Positions 11,611 through 23,779 of a stretch of 64,000 nucleotides of DNA are shown here, one piece after another (within the stretch, counting starts at the first letter, position 1; each line of letters starts with the position of its first letter). Source of the stretch: Petrosia ficiformis (Eukaryota > Porifera > Demospongiae > Haplosclerida > Petrosiidae); the NCBI GenBank assembly GCA_947044365.1, contig OX345636.1, forward strand, positions 59,337,537 through 59,401,536, read 5' to 3'. Position numbers and translations under genes: made by a program. The notes under the pieces were generated by a model. The model did not search any database and was not told the origin of the DNA. It saw only the letters and a program-made list of their open reading frames with translations.

Positions 11611-13102
11611 TACATCTATTAGTTGAGTTTAGTAAACATGTTATATTATGTGAAGTATCTTTTTGTTATTAATTTTGAAGTTGATATATCCTGTTTGATT
11701 ATGTGGCTTAATTAAAAGCTTGGGAATGAGGCTGTATTGTTAAACCACATTCAGCCATGTGGACTCCAGATGAATAGTAAGTCAGTGTCTGTGCATGTTA
11801 ACTTGGTTCATGAAGAATATGTCATTGGTATTGATGATTATTAACAGGTTATTCTATTATATCTGATATCATAGTGTTATCTACACAGCTGTCTATTCAT
11901 TTCTTTTTTTATATATTTTTTATCTGTCTTTCTCAGTATGGCATCTTGTTAATAGAGAATGTGATACTAAACAACTAAAGAAGTGTGCAGATATTTTACA
12001 AACTTCCTGATTCATTGGTGATTGAACTTTGATTTCTGCTACAGCAACACAACATGCTAACCAATCCAACAGAGATCATTGGAATTTATACTCGCTAACA
12101 CAAATATTGTAAGTTATGTATGCCATTGTCAAGCCAACAATCGATGTATCCATCAAGTCATTCATTTATTGATTATCTATCCATTCATTTGTCAGCATGT
12201 ATTCTTATGTTCATCCATTCATCTATTTATCCATTTGTTCGTCTACATCTATTCATAGTTTCATACATATGATATACATTGGGAACATGTATATGTATAT
12301 ACTACTATATGTGTGATTTAGGGTAACTGTGAAAACAGGAACAGGAACAGAGCATAATGCAGAAATATTAACGTTTTAACAGCCACAGACATATTTTATG
12401 TCATGTAGTTAGGAGCATTGAAATATCAAATATGATAAAAATACTTGAATGCCTTTCAAAGGTTCATTTTCCAATAGTCATGTGTGGTTGTTTGCAATAG
12501 TACACTTGTGCAGTAGACACGTGGTGACAATTGCATGACATCAGAATCGATTATTTGAAAGAAGAACAATCTAATTCGTCATCCCAACCCTACTTGACAC
12601 TTTCAACCAAATTTCCACACATTACAGTTCACTCATGTGCTTTAATACAGTGCAAAAAGCAAAGCATGAGTAGCCAATCTAAAGTTGTAAGGGATAGGAA
12701 TTTACAGACACTTTCCTTCAACTAGCAAAGCATGAATTTGGTATCTTTGACGACATTTTTATAAGATTCTCTGTCTAACTAAGGAAGTTAATGTCTGTGT
12801 TGCTTAAAAAATGAAGCTGTATGTGTAAGTAGGTATGGGCATTGCTCTTGGGAATGCCAAATTTTCAAGCACTCCCCATATGACTTTCTTAACAACTGTT
12901 CTTTATACGTGGCACCCACACATTTTACTTGAAATTGGTTCTGTTCCATACCGTTCCTGGTCCCTATGTTCCAGGTTTCACAGTTACCCTGTGATTAGTG
13001 ATGTACATGTAGACATGTATATGTATAGTGTGAGGGAATGTGTGTGTACATATTGATTGAATGGATGTTATTGTATTTGTATACATGTACATGTGTTTGG
13101 GA
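11611..13102. other. Intergenic region downstream of the ZU5 gene
   Basis: An ATTAAA (near 11713) could serve as poly(A) signal. Weak exon-like pieces occur, for example 12053-12109 between a CTACAG acceptor and a GTAAGT donor, but they join to nothing. The rest is AT-rich with ATCC-like tracts near 12170-12260. Confidence 0.4.
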
Positions 13103-13797
13103 TAGTGATGCACTGATATGAGATTTTACCGCTATTCTGATAAACCGATAATCACTTTAGGTATGTACCGATAACTGATACTGATCCGATATTATATGTA
13201 CCTTCTGGTTTCTTATTCATAAAAGCAATTAATGATGCTAGAAATGACAATACTGATACACTTTTTATGTTAAATCTTTCAGAAATAACTGATACCAATA
13301 TCAACAAGATATATAGAGAAAAAAGTATTTCTATGATAGCTTTGTGGTGTCCAGCATGCAGTAATCATGGCTAACTTTATCATGCCTCTAACACATTAGC
13401 CAATTATAGTAATTATTTTGATTATCTGCTCTGTTTACCTTTCAAAAGACCTTGTAGAACTTTATAATTATATTTCAGGTATATAGAATAGCTAGCTATT
13501 AGTTCCAGTTTCTACGTAAGCTACACAGCTTTCTTTCTCCTGGTCTGTAGAACTTGAACACACATTCTTTTACACGCCGCCCCCATTAATTGACCGAGCC
13601 CCCGTAATGATGAACTACGTATACAATGCATACTCGCGTAAGTAACACAAATATATATATATATATTATATATATATATATATATACATACATTAAACCC
13701 TATGGAAAGCAATCATAGGGATGGCCCTACGGGCCATAAACATAATGGCCAAATATGATTGACACCGATTACCAATTCGATTATCAATGCATTACTA
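13103..13797. mobile_element. hAT-type element (copy 3) with exact 8-bp target duplication and nested insert
   Basis: Starts TAGTGATGCACTGATA and ends with the inverted form TTATCAATGCATTACTA. It is flanked by exact 8-bp direct repeats GTTTGGGA (13095-13102 and 13798-13805), the target-site signature of hAT transposons. The 5' part matches the elements at 18850 and 26422. The extra length is explained by a second element inserted at about 13313-13740. No transposase ORF, so non-autonomous. Confidence 0.85.
13313..13740. mobile_element. Dispersed TIR element (CATCCCTATGATTGCTTT family), copy 1, nested
   Basis: Matches copies at 16626-17051 and 56917-57339 over most of its length. Shared landmarks are GCTTTGTGGTGTCCAGCAT, GAATAGCTAGCTATTAG and GGAAAGCAATCATAGGGATG, followed by the small palindrome GGCCCTACGGGCC. 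The left inverted terminus is decayed in this copy. It sits inside the hAT element 13103-13797. Confidence 0.75.
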
Positions 13798-13951
13798 GTT
13801 TGGGATAGATAGAAGGTGATGTCTGTATATATGCCTCTATGTACATGTACATGTACATGTGTGTTATATATTAATCTGATCTTTTTCAGATATTTTCATT
13901 TACATTTCTTTCTCTTGTGTTGTGATCAAATGTTCATTAAAAGATGAAATA

Positions 13952-16900
13952 ATGACTGATATTGAACTTGTAAGTTTTAATTCATTATAAAATCATAAAC
14001 TTCAATGTAAATGGTGTCCAATCTTTTTTTTTACTGAGGGAGTTTCCCAATCACAAATGTTCGAAAACCAATCAACATAATTAAGTCTAAAACATGAAAT
14101 TCTCTTGTATCAGTGTGTCCCCTAACCTCTTCTCCAGTTACTATATGATTATATACCACTCTAACATTTATAATGTGTTTATACATGTACATATGTACAT
14201 GTCCATATGTATGTACATGTACATATGTACATGTATATTATCTGCTTGTACATGTACAAGTAAATATAGTAATATAGTTACTATATGACCACACTAAAAT
14301 TTCCAAGGTGTTTATACATGTACATATCTACATGTATATTATCTACATCTACATGTACGTGTACATGTACACGTACATATACGTGTATATAGTATGAATC
14401 TATACATTGTCAAGTGGATGTTACTCTATATGTACATGTTGTGTGTTTTATTAATTTTATAAGCCATTGTGGCTGCTTGTTTGTTGTGTTTGTTTGTTAA
14501 AATCATTTTTATACCTTTGGCATGCTAGACATGATTTTTCATGTACATAGTATATTGTATCAATCCATACTAGTGAATATGTTACTATACTTACTATACA
14601 TGTACATGTACATAGTATAATGTATCAATCCATACTAGTGAATATGTTACTATACTTATTATACATGTACATGTACATAGTATATTGTATCAATCCATAC
14701 TAGTGAATATGTTACTATACTTACTATACATGTACATGTACATAGTATATTGTATCAATCCATACTAGTGAATATGTTACTATACTTACTATACATGTAC
14801 ATGTACATAGTATATTGTATCAATCCATACTAGTGAATATGTTACTATACTTACTATACATGTACATGTACATAGTATATTGTATCAATCCATACTAGTG
14901 AATATGTTACTATACTTACTATACATGTACATGTACATAGTATATTGTATCAATCCATACTAGTGAATATGTTACTATACTTACTATACATGTACATGTA
15001 CATAGTATATTGTATCAATCCATACTAGTGAATATGTTACTATACTTACTATACATGTACATGTCATAGTCTCCAACCAGGTAATGGATTTCTCCATATT
15101 TAAAAAGACTGTAATACAGACTTTTAATTAACAAAACCACACCTATTATTTAATTAAATATGGCTGTGTTAATTACTAGTACTAGTGTGCCTGACTGTGA
15201 GACTAACAGCAGCTCATCTGAATGTACCAAAGGTATGAAGCCTTTCACAAATTGTAAGTAGTACAGCAATTTTGCTCATTATAAATTGTACTGTAGTGTA
15301 AAACATGTACAAAACGAAGGAGCCTTAATTACAATCTATGTTGAAATGTAATTAATTTTACTTGACCATTTGTATTATGAATCATTACTTTTATCATTAA
15401 TACCATTGTTATATATATATATTTAAAAATACCAAAATTGCAACAAAAATACTGATATTTAACTTAATTGTACTGATGTCAAAAAAAGGAAATTCTGACA
15501 TGTACATAGTATATTCTAGTGAATATGTTACTGTACATGTACATGTACATGCATACTATATATTGTTTGAAACCCTATTAGTGAATACAGTGTATATTAC
15601 TATATATACTGTCCCCATACATGTACATAAAATATTGTATGAATCCATACATCATAGTAAGAAGCCATTATAACTTGTTATAACTTAATTACCAATTAAG
15701 AATAGGTCTAGCATTGAGGATGTTAACATGTACATGTATACATGTACATGTATTCATGCATGTACAATGTATTAGGGCTGCAGTTAGTACCTGACTTTAT
15801 TAAGTGTACATACTATCACTGTACTTCCATTGAGTATAGTGTGCTGTAAGTAGAGGATTATAGATACAGCATTATTGATAATGATCACCATATTGGGTTC
15901 TTAATCTGGAGATGGCAAACACCTAGCTAGTTTTCTTTATTTAATCCTCGTGATTATACCTCTTTTATATTAATTTTAGGTAGTGATGTTGAGTTTTGAG
16001 ACGAGTATCTAATGATTCTAATCAGAAAGCTCAATTAATTATAGTTTCCAGAACTAGTAGATGAGTTTCAACAACAACAAAATCAAGATCTTGAGGATAG
16101 CACAGGTAAGAAAATAAATAAATTAATATCAGGTACTGTTTATTATTAGTAATTATATTATCAGGTCTCAGGATTTGAGGTTTTGTCTTTACCCTTGCCA
16201 CAAAGGGTAGGCGGAAGCGTATGGTAATCATGTTGTGTGTGTGTGTCTGTCTGTCAGCAAAGCACTGCACACATCTAAACATAACTGTTACCATTTTCAT
16301 GACTTGCTAGCAAAGCACTGCTTCAAATACTATACTGTTTTGGTGTATTATGTTTATTTATAATTTTTTTTTTTTTACACATGTGTAATAATACTTTGAC
16401 ATGTAGGCGAGGGTCCTGTCCTGACTGCGCTCATCTTATATGTAATTATATTTATGAAAATTCATGTGTCTAGCATGCTAGCAAAAGGCGCAAACAAATA
16501 CACAAACAACAAACAAACAAGCAGCCACAGTGGCTTCATTAAACATTAGAGCAGCTACTATGGCTTAGAAAAATAATTATCAGCCACCATGGCTTAGAAA
16601 AACAAGTGTATATAGCGAAAAAAAACATCCCTATGATTGCTTTACAAATTTAAGTAAAGATAAACATATCTCTATGACTGCTTTGTGGTGTCCAGCATTC
16701 GGTAATCATGGCTGACTTTATCAAGCATGAAAGACAACAGCTTATTGTTTTGATTATCTACTCTCCTGACCTTTCAAAGGACCTTGTAGAACTTTAGGAA
16801 TATATTTCAGGCAGAATAGCTAGCTATTAGTTCCAGTTTCTACATAAGCTACACAGATTTCTTTCTGCTGCTGTGTAGAGCTTGATCAATGATCGCGCGT

Positions 16901-17213
16901 TCTTTTACGCGCCACGCCCATTAATTGACCAAGCCCCCGGGAATGATGTAACTTCCTTAACTACGTATACAACGCATACTCGCGTAAGTGGACACAAGAA
17001 AATATATATATAAACATACATCGAACCCGTGGGAAAGCAATTATAGGGATGGCCCTGCGGGCCATAATAATTATCAGCCACCATGGCTTAGAAAATAAGC
17101 AGCCACAATGGCATGTACATGTATTATGTGTATATGTGTGTATTATTATTATTATTATCTCTTGATATATAGTGAGAATGAATCACTTCAAGAGTACCAG
17201 ACATGAAGATTGA
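13952..17213 (+). CDS. Candidate small three-exon gene
   Basis: Exons 13952-13969 (six codons from an ATG, donor GTAAG), 16045-16105 (21 codons, Gln-rich, donor GTAAGA) and 17173-17213 join in frame to a 39-residue product ending in TGA. Phases agree and the donors are good, but the exons are tiny and the protein unrecognised. An alternative first exon with ATG at 15160-15232 (24 codons, phase 1) also splices to the last exon. This could be a chance assembly or remnants of a larger gene. Confidence 0.25.
14541..15065. repeat. 65-bp tandem repeat, about 8 copies
   Basis: The unit contains CATAGTATATTGTATCAATC, then CATACTAGTGAATATGTTAC, then TACATGTACATGTA. The spacing of CATAG is 65 bp between the first two copies (14546, 14611), and later copies are almost identical. 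A diverged single copy is seen around 15500-15660. Coding capacity absent. Confidence 0.9.
16440..17110. repeat. Composite repeat: GCCATNGTGGCTGC motifs flanking a TIR element
   Basis: The TIR element 16626-17051 (copy 2; CATCCCTATGATTGCTTTAC at the left, inverted at the right) is embedded in AGCCACCATGGCTTAGAAAA repeats. The stretch 16445-16560 is the reverse complement of 55950-56060, including GCTAGCATGCTAGACACATG. Two copies in opposite orientation 39 kb apart indicate a larger mobile unit. Confidence 0.7.
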
Positions 17214-17214
17214 A

Positions 17215-17382
17215 GGTTTTATCTTGTCATACTCTCCTACATCAGTCATGTGACAATCCACTCACTCGTAATAAATACGTAATGTATCATGAACACGAAA
17301 AAGAAGGACTTCAGATTTATACTGATCCTGATTATATCTATCATCTGTCGATTGAAGATCAGAATCAAGAAGAAAAGAGTTA
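17215..17382 (+). pseudogene. Exon-like relic with tyrosine-rich tail
   Basis: A frame beginning just after an in-frame TGA runs about 55 codons to a TAG at 17380, ending with segments such as GLQIYTDPDYIYHLSIED and NQEEKS. Upstream of the stop the same frame reads ENESLQEYQT, which resembles the start of coiled-coil exon 11 (ENESLQ at 7029) of the kelch-ZU5 gene. It may be the decayed end of a paralogue or of a receptor tail. The family is not recognised. Confidence 0.3.
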
Positions 17383-17983
17383 GTTAATATTCTAGTAAAT
17401 GAGCTCATATGATCATTAGTCATGTGATATTTAATAGATTTGACCGTTAGTCGTGATATCTAATAGATGTGATCATTAGTCAAGTGATATCTACTAGATG
17501 TGTTATTGAGTCATGTGATATCTAGTAGATGTGTTATTGAGTCATGTGATATCATATGATCATATTTGCATATTTGATTTCATTACCATTTACACACTCA
17601 CCATTCCACCATTTTGTAAAGCATTCAAACAGACTTTAATGACATCCGAAAACGTTTATGGGAATTACAAGTTAATTAATTTTGACATGTGTAGACATCA
17701 ACAGGTTATAAAGGGTTAAGGTGTATCTTCCATTTTGCATTTTGAAATGGACTGTATAATATGATTTGAGGGAAACAATGATTATAATACACAATGTAAT
17801 ATACATGTAATTATATGTATATTATATTAAGATCTGGTAGTCACTTGAAACTCATGGTTCACATTTCATGAAGTACAATGAATAAAGATTCAGAAATGTA
17901 TGATGTACACATTTCTGAATATCTATTTCATTTGTCTGTTTATCATTCTGTATTACTCACCATTTTGATTCTCTTCTCTTAGA

Positions 17984-20900
17984 ATGATCATGTTTTTGTG
18001 TGTAATATACCTCACTGTAATTACTAGAGGAGAGATGATTCATTTATCATGTCCAGAGGATCTTGTACTTGTTAATAAGGTATATATACTATTTATAATC
18101 TATACATTATTACAGTAAAAGTCAGAAAAAAGTTAATTGTACTACGCACTTTCTACGTTCCATAGTATGCAAAATCTTTGACAAAATACAGTTTAAAGGT
18201 AATTAAATATTCATTGGAAATGATCGTATAAACAGTATACGGAACGGTTTATAATTGACCGTCAAGTATTCACCAAGAAAACTGAAGCTTCACATTTGTA
18301 AAACTGAACTGGAGGAGTTGTCTACATACTCACCGTTCCTTATGCTAACTTTGAGGCAAGCTTCAAGCATTTCCTAACATCAATGAAGGCAGGAGAATCT
18401 GACTGTCTTTAGCGGTGACGCCGATCTTTGTCAAGACAATCGTTTTGCTATTTCCACATGGAATAAAGAACTGTGGCTGCAGGCGAAGTTGTACAGAACC
18501 TTCACCTTCTGGAGTATCAACTTTATCTAGATGTGAATTCTTCTGATAGAATTTAAGAGTAAAATCTTGGCCGTTTGGCTAGTTAGCCACGCCCACATTT
18601 TAGCAATGATTAATAATTAAATGCAAATAAATCGTTTTTATGGAACATTAATAGAACGGTGTGATCAGTTTCGTTCTACGGTCGTACTAAAAAAATGAAA
18701 CGTTAACTTTTTATTGACTTATACTGTACATCCTCATTTATTTCTTTATTTATCAATTGTACTTCTATCAATTCTTTCATCAGCAAATTATCTATCTTAT
18801 CTAATTATCTATCTGTATATCTATCCATCCATCCAATATCCATACATTCTAGTGATGCAATGATAAGAGATTTTGCTGATATTCCAATAAACAGATAATT
18901 ACTCTAAATATGTACCAATAACCGATATCAATCCAATACTATATCAACATGTACCTACAGGTTTCTGATTCTTTCAACGAAAAACATCATTTTCTCAATA
19001 ATTATGAGTATCTATAAAGCAATTAATGATGCTATGATCACAAGAAATTACATAATTGTTACACTTTTCATAATATCGGTTGCATCTTTCAGAATAGCTG
19101 ATACCGATAATAAAAATATTGACCGATAATTATTAATATGTTTACCGAATCCTATTATCAGTGTATCACTAATCCATTCATCCATCCATCATCCATGCAC
19201 CATCTATACATCATCCATCCATCCATCCAATCCATCCATCTCTCTATCCACCCAAATATCCATCAGCAATCCATTCATCCATACATCCATCTATCCATCC
19301 AATCCATCTATCCATACATCCACCAATCCATTCACACATCCATCTATCTCTCTATCTATCTTTCTATCTTTCTATCCATCTATTTGTCTATCTTCATGTC
19401 CATATATATGTTTATATATTCGTTACATGTAATTCATTCATCTATCTATCTATTTCTCAGATATATATCTTCTCAATATAAAGACATGATTACACAAGTA
19501 ATTCTCATTTATAAAAGTACATATACCTATATAACATATATCTGTCTGTCTGTTTGTCAATGTATGTACATATAAATATTTATATATAATTATATAAAAT
19601 TATATTATAATTATTACAATAATATTTTTATATGTAGTGTATAAAATGAGTATAGAACATTGATGATGAGGAGAAAGAAACTGAGGATAAGATCATGACT
19701 CTATCATAATTTGGATTTAGTTCTGTTCTACATGTATGTGTACTAATATCAGGTGGTATATGTACATGTACTAATATCAAGTGGTATATGTACATGTTCT
19801 AATAGCAAGTGGTATATGTACATGTACTAATATCAAGTGGTATATGTACATGTACATGTACTAATATCAAGTGGTATATGTACATGTACTATTATGAAGT
19901 GGTATATGTACATGTACTAATATCAAGTGGTATATGTACATGTACTAATATTGAGTGGTATACATGTAGTGTACTAATATCAAGTGGTATATGTACATCA
20001 TCGTCATGTACTAATATGAAGTGGTATATGTACATGTACTAATATCAAGTGGTATATGTACATGTACTAATATCAAGTGGTATATGTACATGTACTAATA
20101 TCAAGTGGTATATGTACATGTACATGTACTAATATCAAGTAGTATATGTACATTTACATGTACTAAATAAAGTTGTATATCTACATGTACTGAAGTATGT
20201 TGGTACATTTTGGGGTAATAATTTGGCAACAATCCATCAAAGCTAAAGAACTATTTAAACTTGTCATGTGCTCAAAAATATGGGTTTGAGACGTAATTAT
20301 TTAATTAACCCTATATTTTCATGTGCAAAATATGATACCATACCATGATGTAGGAATGAATTTTAAATTTTAACTAAATACGGGTATACTGCCCAGCCAT
20401 ACTTACATATATAGAACACTTTAAATACACTTAGAGACATTTGTATATTTGTATTTACATGCCTTCATTTAGAAAATATGTTGGTATAAGCAATGAATAT
20501 ATGTACTTACTGTAATAACCGACCCTAATGTTTGTGTTTGGACTACCACCAAAACACAAATAGTTATCATCCACATGTGATTGTAAATATATTTATTATA
20601 AGTTAATGATTGACTAAGTTGTTTAGTAGTAAAAGTTTACTGGAAAAAATAATATTTGTAAAAGGTTATAGACCAAAAATTTGTGTTTTATTATAATTAT
20701 GATAAATTTTTCCGTGTGTTTGTCTGTCCATATGTGTCTATATCTGTGTAAGTCTTTGTGTGTATGTCTGTCTGTGTCTGTCTGTGTCACTGTCACAGTG
20801 TGCATGTCTGTCTATCCATGTGTTTGTCTGTCTGCGTGTGACTGTGTATATGTTTGTAAGATTATGTGTCTGTGTGTATCTGTCTCTCTGTCCATGTATC

Positions 20901-21880
20901 TATCTGTCTGTGTATGCAAGTATCTGTCTGTATATATCTGTCTGTCTGTCTGTGTGTGAGTCTATGTCTCTGTGTGTGTGACTATGTCTAGGTCTGTGTG
21001 ATTGTACATGTATACTGTGTGTGTCATTCTGTGTCTGTCTATCTTTCTATGTCTATCTATCTTTCAGTAGATGTATAATTGTATATATCCATGCTTCTGT
21101 TTATTTCTAAACCTTTATTATATATGTCTGTCATTCTGTCTATCCCTTCTGTGTATACGTACATTATAGTACTGTTATGATATATAGTATAAGTTAATAA
21201 AAGTTAATGTTTCGTATTTGTCGTACAACTGTACTATGAAAGTGATCGTATTGTGCTATTTAAGTAACTGTTATAACACACTTTACTGTGATTATGTGTT
21301 TTAATGTAGCATGAGAGCGGGTCAATAAAGGTTGAATGCACGAGCCTAAGGCGGGTGTGTTATATAAACAAGACCTTTATTGACCTCCCAAGTGCTACAT
21401 TGAAACACATAATGCACTGTCAAGTGTGTTATAAGTGATTTATTGATGATCTGGTAAACTTCCATTGTTGTTGGAGCTGCTGTATTAGTAGAGGTGAGCA
21501 AAGTGTGAAATAACTAACTTATTACACGCAAAAGTGTGCAATAAGTGATTTAATGTTCAATTATGTGACGCATTATCTGCATTGTGATTGGTCACAGGTC
21601 ACATGATCAGCAATAATGTTATGTTTAAATGGTTTAATTATTTTTAAATGCTTAATTAACGTTTGTTATTAATCATTGTTGAAATATTGGTGTGGTTAAC
21701 AACTGCCAAGATTTTACTTTTATTTCGCTCAGAAGAATTCAGATCTAAACAAAGTTGATATTCCAGAAGTCTCTGTGCGTGGCAGAATATCCCTAAGGGG
21801 CACAAATTCTGCTGTAAACCATGCCAATCAATTGACCAAGGCTCTGGAGTGTCATAACATCATTAACTGCTCTACAATGT
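17984..21880 (+). CDS. Candidate secreted or receptor gene: signal-peptide exon plus one more
   Basis: Exon 17984-18079 (acceptor CTTCTCTTAG just before the ATG, donor AAG|GTATAT) encodes 32 residues. They open with a hydrophobic stretch ([14 protein letters not shown]) like a signal peptide and continue [11 protein letters not shown], as at the start of an Ig-type domain. Exon 21733-21880 (acceptor CGCTCAG, donor GTATGT) continues in phase for 49 codons with no recognised motif. The intron of 3.65 kb is full of repeats. The Ig relic downstream supports a receptor-type locus; whether the gene is intact is unclear. Confidence 0.4.
18850..19171. mobile_element. hAT-type MITE (copy 1)
   Basis: Inverted termini TAGTGATGCAATGATAA and TTATCAGTGTATCACTA enclose 322 bp with no ORF. 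The flanks ATACATTC and ATCCATTC agree at 7 of 8 positions, fitting an aged 8-bp target duplication. Same family as 26422-26751 and 13103-13797. Confidence 0.8.
19172..19450. repeat. ATCC/ATCT simple-repeat tract
   Basis: Dense ATCC, ATCT and TCTATCTA units. Its translation (Ser/Ile/His/Pro runs) is a repeat artefact, not a gene. The same tract follows the MITE at 26752-26950, so MITE and tract were duplicated together. Confidence 0.9.
19735..20190. repeat. 28-34-bp tandem repeat
   Basis: About 14 units of TACTAATATCAAGTGGTATA plus TGTACATG, with occasional extra TACATG insertions. No coding role. Confidence 0.9.
20700..21060. repeat. GT/CTGT-rich low-complexity tract
   Basis: Degenerate TCTGTCTGTGTG runs. 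Open frames on both strands (Cys/Val/Ser and Asp/Arg/His rich) are artefacts of the repeat. A similar tract lies at 22150-22400. Confidence 0.85.
21271..21434. repeat. Foldback element with about 70-bp arms
   Basis: The left arm starts TTATAACACACTTTACTGTG and contains GGTCAATAAAGGT. The right arm contains ACCTTTATTGACC and ends AAGTGTGTTATAA. Length 164 bp, no ORF. A partial related copy follows near 21520-21590. Confidence 0.75.
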
Positions 21881-22729
21881 GTATGTGACACAAGAATATA
21901 AATATAAAAACCAATCATACACAAACGTAAAAAAATACAATCCAATGTTACATAATGTTATACATGTGTATTGTAGTATGTAATACTTGTACTTGTATGA
22001 CTGTATATGTACGTGATGTTACATGTACATGTAATATATATGTGTGTGTATATACATGTATTATGTGTATATTATAACTATGTACATGTGGTGCTATATG
22101 TGTATATGTACATGTAATTATTTGTATATGTACATATGTACATCTATATGTAATACTATATGTGTGTGTCTATGTCTTAGTCTATGTGTGTGTGTGTGTC
22201 TATGACTGCATGTGTGTGTGAGTATGCATGTGTGAGTATGTGTCTATGTCTAGGTCTATGTGAGTGTCTGTGTCTGTGTCTGTGTGTGAGTATGCATGTG
22301 TGTGTCTATATGACTGTGTGTTTGAGTATGCATGTCTGTGTCTATGTCTGTGTGTGTGAGTATGCATGTGTGTGTGTCTATGTCTGTACATGTGCATGTA
22401 TTTGGATATAAATACCACATGTCTATAATATTATAATGATAGCTTAATCATGACTTGGATTGGTATCATTATCAGTACATGTCTCAACACTTTATCATTT
22501 ATCACAATTTAGGTAAATGTTATTAGTAAATCACTATTTGTCAACCACATTTCCCTATAACCTAACTGTGGTATGACATACTAGTGTCATAGTGTAGTGT
22601 TTAGAGTTATGAATGGGTTATACGTATCAATGCAAGATATAAAATATTAAAATTTATTGTTATCGTTTTACATGTGCATCTAATTTCCCACTATCATCAC
22701 AGTTATTGTACGTAGTGTATTCATGAAAA

Positions 22730-22931
22730 ATGGATATTGAAATGCTGATAAAGGGAGTTCAAATCATACAGTGGCTGAGAGTTTCCAAAGGTAGAATCAG
22801 AGCAAGTCCTTCATCGTTGTATTCTGATATAGTAGATAATGAATTTTGGTGATGAGAATGTCACCAGTATAGAATTATTAATGACTGAACCTCTTGATGA
22901 TACCGGATATTACCATTGTTTTACAAAATAG
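22730..22931 (+). pseudogene. Broken immunoglobulin-like domain
   Basis: One frame reads GVQIIQWLRVSKGRIRASPS up to a TGA at 22850. The frame shifted by +1 continues ENVTSIELLMTEP, then LDDTGYYHCF and a TAG at 22929. The D-x-G-x-Y-x-C motif near the second cysteine and the upstream tryptophan are the Ig hallmarks. A single frameshift separates them. A short hydrophobic ATG frame at 22450 could be the lost signal exon. Sponge receptors carry such V/I-set domains; here it is inactive unless the shift is an assembly error. Confidence 0.6.
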
Positions 22932-23127
22932 AATTTTTATTATTTATTTATAATTATTAATTCAGTTTATGTTATTTTTATAATTATATTATTATTATGC
23001 AAGGAGGTTAGAGAGGCACAGTGACACTGGTTATATATAATGATAGGAAGAGGAGGATTAAAGCTATATAGCGCAATTAACAATTCGTTACATCTTTGCT
23101 AGCGCGTAGCCAGCCCCTCCCACTCCA

Positions 23128-23442
23128 ACGGATGTACATGTAACTTCTGAACAGTTCAAGAAGACAGTTACTCTCCACCTTCCCCGTGCTGCTGTTATCT
23201 AGAGAGTGGAAGAAGCTACTGATTTCAATTTTGTTCTCCTGATAGCTCCAGTGGTCCACCATATGAATTTGAAGAGATGAATGGCAGTTCTTTTACCCTG
23301 CATATTACCTATTGATTTACAGCATTTTTCATGTATTGTGGTTGGAACAAGTAAAAGTGTTAATCAACTATTTCTATCTCACATGTTTTACAAGTCTAAT
23401 TTAGCTAAAATGAATTTACAACTTGATAACAAAGAATGATCC
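23128..23442 (+). pseudogene. Decayed ZU5-domain copy
   Basis: Three frames together spell a ZU5-like domain. 23128 onward: VTSEQFKKTVTLHLPRAAVI, a TAG, then EEATDFNFVLLIAP. Next frame: SSGPPYEFEEMNGSSFT. Third frame: LPIDLQHFSCIVVGTSKS, ending with TGA at about 23442. It parallels the intact ZU5 exon at 7744 (PVKLHIQH, FIIAP, SKFCIMGIGKKT) at the same relative positions. One stop and two frameshifts make it non-functional. It lies beside the Ig relic and may be an independent ZU5 gene rather than a copy of the kelch one. Confidence 0.65.
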
Positions 23443-23779
23443 TCATTTTTGTAAAGGTTAGTCATTTATATCGTATTCAACCCTAGATCTCATTGAAGCA
23501 GACATTTCAGATTGTGAAAAAATTAGCCAATGAACATTTTGTTTACTTTAATAAAAGTTTGATGAGTGCTATTGAGATGTGAAGGCATTAATAGCTAAAA
23601 TTGTGAAGTCATGTTTATAGAAGTACTAGTAGACATGCAGTATCAGTTGTTATTGTATACGTAGACACTTCATAGTAATTGATCTTTGGCGAGCGTAAGC
23701 ATGTAGAGTGGTGTTTGTCACGCATACCATATATTATTATTTTATTTCCATATTCAATAACAATAAACATGACATAGAG

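Noticed and set aside
11755..12112. Short ATG and internal exon candidates after the ZU5 gene
   Set aside because: The pieces have plausible splice sites, but their phases do not join into an open frame.
14541..15065. CRISPR-like regular repeats
   Set aside because: The units are contiguous with no unique spacers, and the surrounding genes are eukaryotic. Also rejected for the 52-bp and 149-bp arrays.
19138..19575. 145-codon ORF rich in Ser, Ile, His and Pro
   Set aside because: Direct translation of ATCC/ATCT simple repeats; no start context, splice sites or motif.
19809..20042. 77-codon ORF in the 28-bp array
   Set aside because: Period of the protein equals the DNA repeat; artefact of the tandem array.
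20623..20981. Cys/Val-rich and Asp/Arg/His-rich ORFs on both strands
   Set aside because: GT-rich low-complexity DNA is open in several frames; the same applies to 22184-22418.
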